Positions 1 through 8,653 of a DNA stretch of 64,000 nt are shown here, one piece after another. The DNA lies in contig NZ_SLUI01000001.1 in assembly GCF_004339805.1 (NCBI RefSeq), positions 124,001 through 188,000 of the forward strand, given 5' to 3'. Each line of letters begins with the position of its first letter. The stretch's first letter is position 1. The notes below the pieces were generated by a model, which saw only the letters and a program-made list of their open reading frames with translations, searched no databases and was not told where the DNA came from. Position numbers and translations under genes: made by a program. The stretch is from Anaerospora hongkongensis. Lineage in GTDB: Bacteria; Bacillota; Negativicutes; Sporomusales; DSM-15969.

Positions 1-31
1 CTTTCATAACCGTTCTCCTTACAAAGAATGT

Positions 32-451
32 CTAGCGATTATAGATCTCGCCGGCAGTAAAGAAAATGCCGATTTCCCGCTCCGCGCTCGCCGCACTGTC
101 AGAACCATGAATAATGTTGCTGTCAATAGTCAGAGCAAAATCGCCCCGGATCGTTCCCGGTGCCGAGTCAACAGGATTCGTTGCGCCCATCATTGCACGA
201 ACAACCGGTACGGCATTTTCTCCCTGCACAACGATAGCCACCAAAGGACCTGATGTAATAAAATTCACTAAGCCATTGAAAAAGGGTTTTCCCTCATGTT
301 CACCGTAATGTCTCTGTGCCAGCTCTCGTGACATCTGCAGCATTTTCAGGCCGGCAATTTTCAAGCCTCTTTTTTCAAAACGGCCAATAATTTCGCCGCA
401 TAATCCCTTGTTTACCCCATCTGGTTTAACTAATACTAACGTTTTTTCCAT
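32..451 (-). CDS. ndk: Nucleoside diphosphate kinase
   Basis: Transfers the gamma phosphate from ATP to nucleoside diphosphates through a phospho-histidine, balancing cytoplasmic NTP and dNTP pools. The 139-residue length is normal for bacterial NDK. It opens with the family's typical [10 protein letters not shown] stretch and carries the catalytic histidine at 115 in the motif NIIHGSDS, with the GATNP nucleotide-binding segment at about 89-93. It is the first of a run of minus-strand chromosomal genes, and the carbonic-anhydrase-like gene lies 26 bp upstream. Nothing is missing. The identification is secure. Confidence 0.97.
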   Translation of the reverse strand: MEKTLVLVKPDGVNKGLCGEIIGRFEKRGLKIAGLKMLQMSRELAQRHYGEHEGKPFFNGLVNFITSGPLVAIVVQGENAVPVVRAMMGATNPVDSAPGTIRGDFALTIDSNIIHGSDSAASAEREIGIFFTAGEIYNR

Positions 452-477
452 TATAAATCGTCCTTCCCATTCTACCT

Positions 478-951
478 TTATTTTAAGTAATATTGCAATG
501 ACAACTTGTAGTATCCCAGTGCCGAATCCCGGATAGCGGCAATTTCCGCTTCCGTAACTTTACGGATGATTCTGCCTGTTTGGCCCGCCACTAATGACTT
601 TGCAGGAATAATCCGTCTCTCGGCAATAGTCGCTCCTGCACCGATAATGCAATTTTCTCCAATTCTTACAGCATTTCCAATCATGCATCCCATGCCGATT
701 AAGGAATTGTCACCAACCGTACAGCCTTGAAGAACAGCGCTATGACCAATTGTTACATAATTCCCAATATAACAAGGGGCATTTTCGCCGGCCTGTACCG
801 TACATCCATCTTGAATATTGGAATAGGTTCCAACAACGATAGAGCTGGTTTCGCCACGGAGGACGGCCTTAAACCAGATACTGGCGGAAGATCCGATTTC
901 AACATCACCGATTACACAGGCATCACTTGCAACAAAGACGGTCTCAGCCAA
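478..951 (-). CDS. Gamma-carbonic-anhydrase-like left-handed beta-helix protein, zinc site degenerate
   Basis: A 157-residue hexapeptide-repeat protein with the repeats (IGD, IGS, VGT, IGN, VGD, IGE) and C-terminal helix typical of the YrdA/PaaY gamma-carbonic anhydrase family. In the family three histidines bind zinc, in the contexts VHV, GH and LHGC. Here the aligned positions are Gln53 (TVQA), His70 (TIGHSA) and Gln75 (VLQGC), so only one ligand remains. The usual RGD is RGE (32-34). The fold is clear, but carbonic anhydrase activity is doubtful. It lies between ndk and the M42 peptidase gene and may be co-transcribed with the latter, whose stop is 3 bp upstream. Confidence 0.88.
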   Translation of the reverse strand: MAETVFVASDACVIGDVEIGSSASIWFKAVLRGETSSIVVGTYSNIQDGCTVQAGENAPCYIGNYVTIGHSAVLQGCTVGDNSLIGMGCMIGNAVRIGENCIIGAGATIAERRIIPAKSLVAGQTGRIIRKVTEAEIAAIRDSALGYYKLSLQYYLK

Positions 952-953
952 AA

Positions 954-2027
954 CTACTCTAGTAATTCCTGATAAACAGGATAGTCCAAATTCTTAGCTA
1001 CCGTTACCAGCAGTCTCACAGCGGACTCATAATCGTCACGATGAATAATGCTGTTATGACTATGAATATACCGGGTAGGAATGCTGAGAACAAGGCTGGG
1101 TACTCCTTGTGCGTGCAAATGGATACGCCCTGCGTCGGTACCGCCGCCTTCTGTAAATTCCAGTTGATGCGGTATGTGATGCTGTTCGGCAAGATTGATT
1201 ACATAATTTCGTAGTGCTGTATGCGGAATAAGACTGGAGTCATAAATGGATATGGCTACACCTTTTCCTAACTTGCTGGAAGCCTGATCATTGGAAACAC
1301 CTGGAGTATCTCCGGCTACGCATGTATCAATGGCAAACGCGATGTGCGGATCAATAACGGCTGCGCTGGTTTTCGCACCTCTTAAGCCAACCTCTTCCTG
1401 AACAGTGCCTACACCGTAAACAGTATTGGCATGCAGCTCATTTCCCAATGCCTGCATAACATCAGCCATAATAGCACAGCCAATCCGGTTATCCCAGGCT
1501 TTCCCCATAAGAAAATTTTCATTGGCCATAACAGTAAACGTGCTAAAAGGCACAACAGCATCGCCCGGCCTTACGCCAAAAGTCTCTCTTGCTTCCTTTT
1601 CGTCACATGCGCCTATGTCAATGTACATTTCTCTTTTGGGAACAATCTTTTTCCGTTCTTCCGGTGTCAGGATATGAGGCGGTTTGCTGCCGATTACACC
1701 GGGAATATCCCCCTTGGCGGTAATAACCGTAACCCGCTGGCCAAGCATAACCTGTTCCCACCAGCCGCCAAGCGTAGTAAACTTCAAATAACCCTCTTTG
1801 GTAATAAACTTAACCATAAAGCCTATCTCATCCATATGGCTGGCAATCATAATCCGCGGCTCTTGCTGACTGCCTTGTTTTTTAAAGATAACACTGCCTA
1901 ATTTATCATAGGTTGTCTCAGTGCAGCCGCTTAACCTATTCAGCAGCAATTGCTTAACCGGCTTTTCAAAGCCGGAAACTCCCGGAGCCTCACTAATCTG
2001 CTTTAACCATTCCATTGTCTTATCCAA
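954..2027 (-). CDS. M42 family metallopeptidase (glutamyl/deblocking aminopeptidase type)
   Basis: A dinuclear-metal cytosolic aminopeptidase of the M42 (PepA/FrvX/tetrahedral TET) family. Visible family motifs are APGVSGFE at the N terminus, ASHMDEIG (metal His and Asp), KAWDNRIG (bridging Asp), VQEEVGLRG (catalytic Glu pair), AIDTCVAGD and the C-terminal HSHNS. A longer frame opens at 2069, but a GGGAGGG site lies eight bases before an in-frame TTG at 2027, so I place the start there, giving about 357 residues beginning MDKTMEWLKQ. The next ATG, at 2015, is 20 bases from that site. Substrate preference cannot be read from the sequence. Confidence 0.93.
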   Translation of the reverse strand: MDKTMEWLKQISEAPGVSGFEKPVKQLLLNRLSGCTETTYDKLGSVIFKKQGSQQEPRIMIASHMDEIGFMVKFITKEGYLKFTTLGGWWEQVMLGQRVTVITAKGDIPGVIGSKPPHILTPEERKKIVPKREMYIDIGACDEKEARETFGVRPGDAVVPFSTFTVMANENFLMGKAWDNRIGCAIMADVMQALGNELHANTVYGVGTVQEEVGLRGAKTSAAVIDPHIAFAIDTCVAGDTPGVSNDQASSKLGKGVAISIYDSSLIPHTALRNYVINLAEQHHIPHQLEFTEGGGTDAGRIHLHAQGVPSLVLSIPTRYIHSHNSIIHRDDYESAVRLLVTVAKNLDYPVYQELLE

Positions 2028-2076
2028 AATTATATCCCTCCCTATTCTACACGTATTAGTGTACGGCAAAGGTGAT

Positions 2077-2121
2077 ACAACTATTCCACTATACCATTAT
2101 ATGGTATAGTGGAATAGTTGT
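2077..2121. repeat. Perfect 21-bp inverted repeat
   Basis: The arms 2077-2097 and 2101-2121 are exactly complementary with a three-base spacer. The arms are AT-rich and no T-tract follows on either strand, so this does not look like a standard terminator. It lies between the 3' end of htpX and the start of the M42 gene. It could be an operator, a cruciform or a small mobile repeat. Confidence 0.8.
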
Positions 2122-2149
2122 CAAAATTACCGCTAATCTGATAACTTTA

Positions 2150-2193
2150 AGAAAAAGAAATACAAGCACTTTGCCTTCACAGCAAAGTGCTTG
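2150..2193 (-). terminator. Rho-independent terminator of htpX
   Basis: A 12-bp stem (2163-2174 with 2182-2193) starts about 5 bases past the htpX stop. On the minus strand it is followed by a T-rich stretch. Confidence 0.8.
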
Positions 2194-2197
2194 TTTC

Positions 2198-3067
2198 TTA
2201 GCGAACGCGTTTGGCTTGTTCTTTCAGACGGGCAACACGCTGTTCAGTCAGCGGATGAGTGCTGAACAGACTCATCATCCAGCTGCCGGCCCCTGTAAGC
2301 GGATTTACGATAAACATATGCGAGGTAGCCGGGGTAGCGTCAGGCAGTACCTGATGTTTGGCATAGTACTCGATTTTTTGCAATGCACTGGCCAGCGCCA
2401 GCGGATTACCTGAAATACTGCCGCCCGTTTCATCGGCCAGATACTCACGGGACCGTGAAATCCCCAGCTGAATCAAGGTTGCCGCCAGAGGCGCCAGTAC
2501 TACCAGAAACACAAATTCAAGGATACCGGAAATACCATTTCCTTCATCATCGCTGCCTCGTCCCATCCCAAAAATCGCTGACCATTGCGCAATATTGGCA
2601 ATCATTGTGATAACACCGGCGATCGATGCTACAACTGTGCTGATCAGCGTATCCCGGTTCTTAACATGCGACAATTCATGAGCCATAACCCCTTCCAGCT
2701 CTTCATACGTGAGCGCACGCATGATGCCGGTAGTTGCAGCAACTGCAGCATGCTCGGGATTACGTCCTGTTGCAAAGGCATTGGGTACATCCGTATCAAT
2801 AATATACACTTTTGGCATAGGAATCTTAGCTCGTTGTGCTAAATTGGAAACCATGCGGATGAGGTCTGGTGCTTGCTGCGGCGTAACCTCACGGGCACCG
2901 TACATACTAAGAACAATCTTATCACTGTACCAGTAGCTGACAAAGTTCATCAAAATGGAAACAACGAACATAATTGTCATTCCCTTAGCGCCGCCGAAGA
3001 AACTGCCCACAGCCATCAACAGACCGGTCAACGCCGCCAGAAGAACTGTTGTTTTTAAAGTACTCAT
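2198..3067 (-). CDS. htpX: HtpX membrane zinc metalloprotease
   Basis: An integral membrane M48 protease that degrades misfolded membrane proteins, usually alongside FtsH. The 289-residue length is typical. Two N-terminal hydrophobic segments (about 5-22 and 30-46) are followed by the zinc motif HELSH (His130, Glu131, His134). A third hydrophobic segment follows at about 144-165 and a fourth at about 180-203. The third zinc ligand is Glu208 in the motif SREYLAD. It is transcribed alone, with a strong hairpin downstream and a long AT-rich upstream region. No key residue is missing. Confidence 0.96.
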   Translation of the reverse strand: MSTLKTTVLLAALTGLLMAVGSFFGGAKGMTIMFVVSILMNFVSYWYSDKIVLSMYGAREVTPQQAPDLIRMVSNLAQRAKIPMPKVYIIDTDVPNAFATGRNPEHAAVAATTGIMRALTYEELEGVMAHELSHVKNRDTLISTVVASIAGVITMIANIAQWSAIFGMGRGSDDEGNGISGILEFVFLVVLAPLAATLIQLGISRSREYLADETGGSISGNPLALASALQKIEYYAKHQVLPDATPATSHMFIVNPLTGAGSWMMSLFSTHPLTEQRVARLKEQAKRVR

Positions 3068-3165
3068 TATTTTCCCTCCGTGATAGCATACTTAGGTCTA
3101 TTTTATTGCATTGTATTTACAAAAAGATGAGTTTTCTTGTCACTCCTCCTCCTTTACTTCCTGTT

Positions 3166-3194
3166 TTAATTATAAGTGATTTACTTATAATTAA
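3166..3194. repeat. AT-rich 12-bp inverted repeat upstream of htpX
   Basis: The arms 3166-3177 and 3183-3194 are perfectly complementary, with a five-base loop. It lies in the roughly 200-bp gene-free region between htpX and the SRPBCC gene, about 100 bp upstream of htpX. It could be an operator or a weak terminator. Nothing else is evident in this gap. Confidence 0.55.
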
Positions 3195-3268
3195 CAATAG
3201 CCGGAAATCGGGAGAAATGCGCAAAAATAACACTCCTTATTCATTCAGACCAAAGAGCATCACCAGGA

Positions 3269-3709
3269 TTATAAGGGCTTTTCCACACGTTCTTTGATGG
3301 CCTTCAACATGTTCTCACTATTCATGCGGACCTTCTTTTTTAAAATAGGATTTAACAAACCTGCAATCATCGGAATCCCGAATTCGAAATCAACCGTCAA
3401 CTTGATCTCCGTTCCATCCGCAAGGGGGGTCAGAATCCATTCACCCTCCATCTTTTTTAAATCACCCTCAATTTGCGAGTAAGCAATATGCATTTGCTCA
3501 TCATCAAACGTATCCAGCTCGGTCCACTTAATGATACGCCCATCGACATTAGATACCCATTTGGTAATGGTAGTATTCCCATTACGTTCAATAACAGTCA
3601 CACTAACCAGATCTTCCATAAAAACAGGATACTGTTCCATCTCTTTCAATATCGGATAAATCTCCTCACGGGAGCATCGTACAGGCAGGGTTACTTCTAC
3701 ATACGGCAT
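3269..3709 (-). CDS. SRPBCC (START-like) family protein
   Basis: A 146-residue protein of the polyketide cyclase/aromatase-like SRPBCC superfamily, which forms a helix-grip fold with a hydrophobic ligand pocket. The N terminus (residues 1-40) shows the pattern 'vevtlpvrcsreeIYPILKEMEQYPVFMEDLVSV', and the C terminus carries the long helix. Bacterial relatives are often called coenzyme Q-binding or ribosome-associated toxin-like proteins, but no ligand can be assigned. A good AAAGGAGG site precedes the start. It lies 15 bp downstream of the aminotransferase gene and probably shares its transcript. Confidence 0.8.
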   Translation of the reverse strand: MPYVEVTLPVRCSREEIYPILKEMEQYPVFMEDLVSVTVIERNGNTTITKWVSNVDGRIIKWTELDTFDDEQMHIAYSQIEGDLKKMEGEWILTPLADGTEIKLTVDFEFGIPMIAGLLNPILKKKVRMNSENMLKAIKERVEKPL

Positions 3710-3724
3710 AGCACGGTTCCTCCT

Positions 3725-4978
3725 TTATAGATCCTCAAGCATTTCATAGGCCTGCTCAATGGCATAAGCAAAAGCAACCATGACTTGATCAATCGCTTCC
3801 TCTGATATAATAAGCGGTGGTTCTATGCGGATAACCTTGGGATTATTCAAGGTATACGCCACCAATACGCCTTTATTGATTAATTCGGACATCAGGAGTC
3901 CGCCTATTCCTTCTTTCGTTAACTCAACACCGATCATTAACCCTTTACCGCGTACTTCCCGAATAACTCCCGGAAATTGATCTGCTACCGCCGTTAGGCG
4001 ATCCATAAAATATTGTCCTTTTACTGCCGCTTTCTCCACAAGGTTCTCCTCGTGAATGACTGTAATCGTTTCGACTGCCGCGGCGCAGGCTAAGGGATTA
4101 CCGCCAAAAGTAGAAGTGTGCAAAAACGGACTTGTAATATATTCGGCAAAGATCTGCGGCCGTGCCGTAAATGCACCTATCGGCATAACACCTCCGCCCA
4201 GCGCTTTGGCGGTCGTAATGATATCAGGCGTTATCCCGTAATGATCACAGGCAAACATCTTGCCTGTTCTGCCAAGTCCGGTCTGCACCTCATCACAAAT
4301 CAGCAATGCCCCATGACGATCGCACAATTGTCTGAGATAGGGCAAATACTCATCAGGCGGAACAATAATACCGCCTTCTCCCTGGATTGGTTCTACAATA
4401 ACGGCAGCCGTATCCCTGTCAATAATCTCTGCAATAGCAGCGGCATCACCAAAAGGAGCATGAGTAAAGCCGCTTAACAGAGGCTGAAAAGGATCCCGGA
4501 AAAGATCACGTCCTGTTGCGCTTAATGCGCCGAGTGTCTTACCGTGAAAAGAATTGACGGTAGAGATGATCTTATTCCGGCCGGTGTGTGCCCTTGCCAG
4601 TTTTAATGCGCCCTCCACCGCTTCCGTTCCGCTATTGCCAAAAAAAGAATATTGCAGATCACCAGGTGTAATCTTCGCCATTATTTCTGCCAGGTCAGCC
4701 ATCGGTTTATTAAACAACACCTTACTGGACATTGGCATGCAATCGATTTGGGCCTTTACCGCTTCCACCACACGGGGATGACGGTGTCCGAGACTGAAAA
4801 CACCGTAACCTCCCAAGCAATCTATGTATTCTTTTCCATCATTATCCGTAATCACGACTCCGTCAGCCTGCTGCTCAATTGCCGATAATCCCATAAACCG
4901 AAATAACCGGGCAACAGCTGGATTGATATACTTCTCGTATTTTTCAATTGTTTCCTCAACAACTCGCTCTTTTTCCAC
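3725..4978 (-). CDS. Class III PLP-dependent aminotransferase (putrescine/ornithine-type)
   Basis: A fold-type I, subgroup III aminotransferase of 417 residues. The PLP lysine is Lys258 in TTAKALGGG. ICDEVQTG (227-234) holds the cofactor-contacting Asp, and GNSGTEA (114-120) binds the phosphate. The stretch SFHGKTLGALSATG resembles E. coli putrescine aminotransferase (YgjG/PatA), but acetylornithine or other omega-amino substrates are equally possible. The start is GTG, supported by an AGGAGG site seven bases upstream. The gene diverges from the plus-strand peptidase at 5175 and is followed closely by the SRPBCC gene. Confidence 0.92.
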   Translation of the reverse strand: MEKERVVEETIEKYEKYINPAVARLFRFMGLSAIEQQADGVVITDNDGKEYIDCLGGYGVFSLGHRHPRVVEAVKAQIDCMPMSSKVLFNKPMADLAEIMAKITPGDLQYSFFGNSGTEAVEGALKLARAHTGRNKIISTVNSFHGKTLGALSATGRDLFRDPFQPLLSGFTHAPFGDAAAIAEIIDRDTAAVIVEPIQGEGGIIVPPDEYLPYLRQLCDRHGALLICDEVQTGLGRTGKMFACDHYGITPDIITTAKALGGGVMPIGAFTARPQIFAEYITSPFLHTSTFGGNPLACAAAVETITVIHEENLVEKAAVKGQYFMDRLTAVADQFPGVIREVRGKGLMIGVELTKEGIGGLLMSELINKGVLVAYTLNNPKVIRIEPPLIISEEAIDQVMVAFAYAIEQAYEMLEDL

Positions 4979-5174
4979 GCTTATTCCTCCTGACTATCCT
5001 ATATTGATTGGTATTATTTTCTAGTCTTGACAGGAAAACTCCTCTCTTATACAGCAAAACTTATCTTGCGCATAAGATGCTAAGGAGATTTTTATTTTGG
5101 CAGCAGGCAGGAATTTGCAGCTATTAGTGGTATTTTGTCTAAAAATAGGTTAAACGATATAGGAAGGTGATAGC

Positions 5175-6041
5175 ATGTGGAAACGGATTCGACCAGATTT
5201 AATCATTCTCTTTTTGTTAGCCTTTTGCCTCATCTATTATTACCTTCCTAATGCCCCCTCTTTTGCCGGGCTTCCCGAAAAAGATGTAAAACTTCAGGTT
5301 GAAAGCCTTAACGGGGTTGCCGAAGAGACGAACGAGCAAATTACAAAGGCAACAATTGATACCATGAACTTTTTCTGTGAAAGGTCTAATTTTAATCTGA
5401 CAAGATCTGTAACCTTTGTCCTGACGGCAAACAAAAATGCATTTCAGCAGGAAGTCCGCTCCCGCTTTAAAATCTCTGATAAAGAAGCCGCTCAGGCAAC
5501 AAGGGATATTGATGTACAGGCAGGTAACGGCCTGATCATCCTTAATACGCAGAATATCCCGACACCCCAGCAGCAAATCTTCCTTACGGCCCATGAAATA
5601 ACGCACCAATATCAGCGTCAGAATGTGTCTCCCAGCAGGCCACAGCCCTTCTGGCTGATAGAAGGCATGGCCGAGGTTGTCGGTGCCAATATTGTGGAAA
5701 GACAAGGCTATGTTACCCTGAAATACTACCGCAATCAAACTATTGCCGACCTCAAAGCAGCAACAAGCAAACCGGATTTACAGGAGCTCACTGATGGACA
5801 CGATTGGACACAGGCAACGTCAGAGTACGGTTCAACGCTCACACATAAAGTAGCCGGTCTCGCAGTACTTTTTTTGACAGAAAAGCACGGCTTTCGTTCG
5901 GTAACTCAGTACATGCAGCATATCAGCAATGGGTTAAGCAGTAATGATGCCTTTAAGAAAACCTTCGGGTATCCGCTGCCGGAATTTATCAAGGAGTTTC
6001 AAGCTCTGACTACCACTCCGAAAGCCCCTCTTTCAAACTAG
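5175..6041 (+). CDS. Membrane-anchored gluzincin (peptidase MA-like)
   Basis: A 288-residue protein with an uncleaved signal or anchor helix (about residues 9-24) and an extracytoplasmic domain. The zinc motif HEITH is at 140-144. The downstream WLIEGMAEVVG (160-170) supplies the third, glutamate ligand, in the arrangement typical of the peptidase MA-like family. Residues 60-130 form the beta-rich N-terminal part seen in such proteins. A GGAAGGTG site precedes the ATG. It is a single plus-strand gene closed by a strong bidirectional hairpin. The substrate is unknown; a role in envelope processing is an inference. Confidence 0.85.
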   Translation: MWKRIRPDLIILFLLAFCLIYYYLPNAPSFAGLPEKDVKLQVESLNGVAEETNEQITKATIDTMNFFCERSNFNLTRSVTFVLTANKNAFQQEVRSRFKISDKEAAQATRDIDVQAGNGLIILNTQNIPTPQQQIFLTAHEITHQYQRQNVSPSRPQPFWLIEGMAEVVGANIVERQGYVTLKYYRNQTIADLKAATSKPDLQELTDGHDWTQATSEYGSTLTHKVAGLAVLFLTEKHGFRSVTQYMQHISNGLSSNDAFKKTFGYPLPEFIKEFQALTTTPKAPLSN

Positions 6042-6072
6042 TTCTCCTTCATTTGCCATATGTATCTACAGT

Positions 6073-6105
6073 AAAGGGCCGGCATCTGCCGGCCCCTTGC
6101 TTTTG
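6073..6105. terminator. Bidirectional terminator
   Basis: An 8-bp GC-only stem (6076-6083 with 6088-6095) with an ATCT loop, followed on the plus strand by a T-rich run. It separates the converging peptidase and amidase genes. Confidence 0.85.
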
Positions 6106-6108
6106 CCT

Positions 6109-6639
6109 CTATATTCCCTGTGCGACCAAATCGGTAATGCCTCTTGCAATTGCTCTGGCAAACTCATCTCTTGTTGCACTGTCAGCCAGCAGCTTCTCAT
6201 CCTTTTTGTTCGATATAAAAGCAGTTTCCACGAGCACTGCCGGACAGTCCGTATCGCGAATAACGGCAAAATTAGCCGTTTTCACTCCCCTGTCTACAGT
6301 TTTTAAGCTAGTAACGATTTGGGACTGGATGCATTTAGCCAGCTTTTCACTGGTTCCGCCCAATTGGAAACAGTAGGTCTCTGTTCCGCGGGCTGAAGAA
6401 CTTGTGGCACTATTACAATGGATCGAAATAAATAAATCCGCCCCAAAGGCATTTGAGGCTTCCGTTATTTGATAAAGCTCGTTTTCCTGTATTTCCGTTA
6501 CATCATACCAAACAGCCCGCAAATACCGGGCCACACGTTTCATAAGATCCTGGGTAACTGCAGCCTCCTGCAGACCGGTAGCACCGACAGCTCCAGAATC
6601 AAGTCCCGGATAATGTCCGCCGTTAATTGCAATTTTCAC
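6109..6639 (-). CDS. N-acetylmuramoyl-L-alanine amidase (Amidase_3)
   Basis: A zinc amidase that cleaves the bond between N-acetylmuramic acid and L-alanine in peptidoglycan. At 176 residues it is essentially a bare Amidase_3 domain. The expected ligands are His9 (NGGHYPG), Glu25 (LQEAA) and His74 (SIHCNS), with catalytic Glu138 in VLVETAF. There is no signal peptide and no cell-wall-binding repeat, so it resembles the small CwlC/CwlD-like catalytic units. Export may use another route, or it may act in spore or mother-cell lysis. It is a host gene, well outside the prophage. Confidence 0.93.
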   Translation of the reverse strand: MKIAINGGHYPGLDSGAVGATGLQEAAVTQDLMKRVARYLRAVWYDVTEIQENELYQITEASNAFGADLFISIHCNSATSSSARGTETYCFQLGGTSEKLAKCIQSQIVTSLKTVDRGVKTANFAVIRDTDCPAVLVETAFISNKKDEKLLADSATRDEFARAIARGITDLVAQGI

Positions 6640-6694
6640 TCCAAATCACGCTCCCTTGCTTTATGTTATGCTTACAGGAGCATTGGGGTTCCCT

Positions 6695-6728
6695 GGAAAA
6701 GGAACCGGACCGCTTAATAACGGTCCGG
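6695..6728 (-). terminator. Terminator of the small secreted-protein gene
   Basis: An 8-bp stem (6705-6712 with 6721-6728) begins directly after the stop codon. On the minus strand it is followed by a T-rich stretch. Confidence 0.75.
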
Positions 6729-6956
6729 CTAAATTTCATTCATTTTATATAATACCCGAATGCTGCCATCAGCCAGTGACGTGCTGACGACCAGGTTATT
6801 GCGGGTAAGATAATTTTGTACATTCATCACCGCTTTGGATACGGCATCGGCAGGTACGGCATGCACCGGTTTGGCGGCAGATTCTTCCCAGGTCGGGATC
6901 GTATATTGTCCATGTGCAATATGTAATACGAAAAGAGCAAGCAGTAAACGTGACAC
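6729..6956 (-). CDS. Small secreted protein, function unknown
   Basis: A 75-residue protein with a signal peptide (hydrophobic core LLLALFVLHIAHG) and a short mature region beginning near QYTIPTWEES. I choose the GTG at 6956 because a GAGGGG site lies about ten bases upstream. The TTG at 6965 sits almost on top of that site. A terminator follows the stop codon directly. No family was recognised. Confidence 0.6.
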   Translation of the reverse strand: MSRLLLALFVLHIAHGQYTIPTWEESAAKPVHAVPADAVSKAVMNVQNYLTRNNLVVSTSLADGSIRVLYKMNEI

Positions 6957-7066
6957 TTTGAACAATCCCCTCTTCTATGCATTTTTATAATAACATCATA
7001 CGTTTTGCTGCAGGGCAAAACAAGCTGTAATTGTTGCCAATTTTTCACTATCATTTTATACAAACA

Positions 7067-7098
7067 CAAAAAGGATTGCTAAATTGCAATCCTTTTTG
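7067..7098. terminator. Bidirectional terminator after the Sir2 locus
   Basis: A perfect 13-bp stem (7067-7079 with 7086-7098) whose arms are A-rich and T-rich at the base, giving U-tracts in both directions. It lies just downstream of the sir2 reading frame. Confidence 0.8.
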
Positions 7099-7122
7099 TT
7101 TGCACAGTCAATGCTAGCGTGC

Positions 7123-7943
7123 TTAGCGCTCTGCGCCATGGGCCTGACCAACGATTTTATCCTTTATCGCACTTAATACGCTGCCGATACTGCCGTTAAT
7201 AACCCAGTCAGCCGAATGATCCAACGGTGTTGGCTCCTGATTGATAATCAGAAGCTTCGCCCCGTTTTCCAGCGCCAACTGTGGCAAATAGTTGGCTGGC
7301 GATACGACTAATGATGATCCAAGCACCACATAAAAATCCGCATTGCTGCTATTCGTTACAGCATTCTCCCACGCCAGGTCCGGTAAGTTTTCTCCAAACA
7401 AAACGACATCAGGTCGTAACAAGCCGCCGCATTTTATGCACCGGCACTCATCACCAAAATGATAGCGTCCTTGCTTATACTCTTCTTCCCAGTCCGGGTT
7501 TAACGGCAGCAGCGTTCTGCTGTCATAGACACTGCAGCATTGCAGGCACCGTACAGTGCGCAATGAGCCATGCAGCTCAATAACATTCCCCGAATTGGCC
7601 CGTTGATGCAGACCATCGACATTCTGTGTGATAACAGTCATATTCCCAGTTGAATCCAGGGCAGCAAGTACATGGTGTCCTGGATTTGGTATGACCTGCC
7701 AAAGCTTCGCTATTCTCCACTGGAAAAAAAATAAAACTCATCAGGCTGCCATTTTAAGGCTTCCAATGTTGCGAGACTCTCGGGATGAACTTTCCACAAC
7801 CCCTGCGCTGAGCGAAAATCAGGCAAGCCCGACTCGGTACTCATTCCGGCTCCTGTAAACACCACAACCTGTTTCGCCTTTGCCCAAGCCGCGGCAATTT
7901 CGGCTAGCTTATTCATGCTGATATTGTTTCTATCTTTATTCAT
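7123..7943 (-). pseudogene. Sir2-family NAD-dependent protein deacylase, interrupted by a frameshift
   Basis: The N-terminal part (7710-7943, 77 codons) has the NAD-binding GAGMSTESGLPDFRS motif. The C-terminal part (readable from about 7641 down to 7123) has TQNVDGLHQRA, the catalytic HG pair, the four-cysteine zinc module (CLQCC and CIKCGG) and the GSSL NAD motif. The halves are in different frames. The switch coincides with a run of eight T (eight A on the plus strand, 7724-7731). Adding one base restores one frame through FQWRIAKLWQVIPNPGHH. This is either a real inactivation, a slippery-run variant or a sequencing indel. All catalytic residues are present across the two halves. Confidence 0.85.
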
Positions 7944-8091
7944 CTGTGCCTCCGTGCCTCATTTTGCTGCGAATGATTTTTCTGCCCTACAGCTACTCCT
8001 AAGTTCCAACGGCAAATAAAATTGCTACCAAATTCTCTCTGTTACATTTTATCAAAATGAATGTCAAAAGGAAAAACAGCCGCAAGACTCA

Positions 8092-8397
8092 TTATTTTAT
8101 CATATTTAACTTCTCAACATCCGTAACACGCAAAAATGGCCATGTATTATTCACTCGATCCGTTCCAGGTGTAACAACCCGTTGAATAATCAAGTCCCAA
8201 ATGATTTCCTGTACCAGCTCTATCTCTTGATTGTTAAGAAAAATTCCATCTTCCGGAATAGGCATTCCGTTAATCAGAGGAATGCCTTTATAAATATTAA
8301 TCAACTTTGTAACTTCATTGACGTAAAACTCAAATTGTCCCTTAGGATGTTTTCTCAATACTTCAACCAATAAATTTATTAACTCATACTTATACAT
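8092..8397 (-). CDS. Hypothetical protein
   Basis: 101 residues, predicted mostly helical with a beta-containing C-terminal half; no transmembrane segment or recognised motif. A GGAGG-like site lies just before the ATG. It is the last host-side gene before the prophage junction. Between it and the junction (8398-8653) I see only two terminator hairpins. Confidence 0.6.
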   Translation of the reverse strand: MYKYELINLLVEVLRKHPKGQFEFYVNEVTKLINIYKGIPLINGMPIPEDGIFLNNQEIELVQEIIWDLIIQRVVTPGTDRVNNTWPFLRVTDVEKLNMIK

Positions 8398-8499
8398 AAA
8401 TTACCTCCATGTCTCAATTATTCAACAAAAGGCAATTTCTTCCTTTCAGACAATAAAATAAGCTGCCTACCAAATTGAGAATAGGTTAGCTTTAACAAA

Positions 8500-8530
8500 A
8501 TAAAAAAAGGACAGGCCAAATAACCTGTCC
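8500..8530 (-). terminator. Terminator-like hairpin near the junction
   Basis: A 7-bp stem (8509-8515 with 8524-8530), followed on the minus strand by a run of T. It is probably a second stop for transcripts reading left from the tRNA locus. Confidence 0.65.
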
Positions 8531-8612
8531 ATTTTACGCACACATTCTCTTAATTTGTCTACTCTATAATACCTTAGGGGACAATCCAGAGAATAACTTA
8601 ACATAAATAAAA

Positions 8613-8640
8613 AATACGCAGGTTCGCCAACCTGCGTATT
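8613..8640 (-). terminator. tRNA-Pro terminator
   Basis: A perfect 12-bp stem (8613-8624 with 8629-8640) with a CGCC-type loop and a T-rich continuation on the minus strand. It lies 14 bases past the CCA end of the tRNA-Pro fragment, where the original tRNA terminator would be. Confidence 0.8.
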
Positions 8641-8653
8641 TGCTGTATTTAAT

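Noticed and set aside
5027-5053. A TTGACA...TATACA promoter for the plus-strand peptidase
   Set aside because: The spacer is only 15 bp, shorter than normal; not firm enough to annotate.
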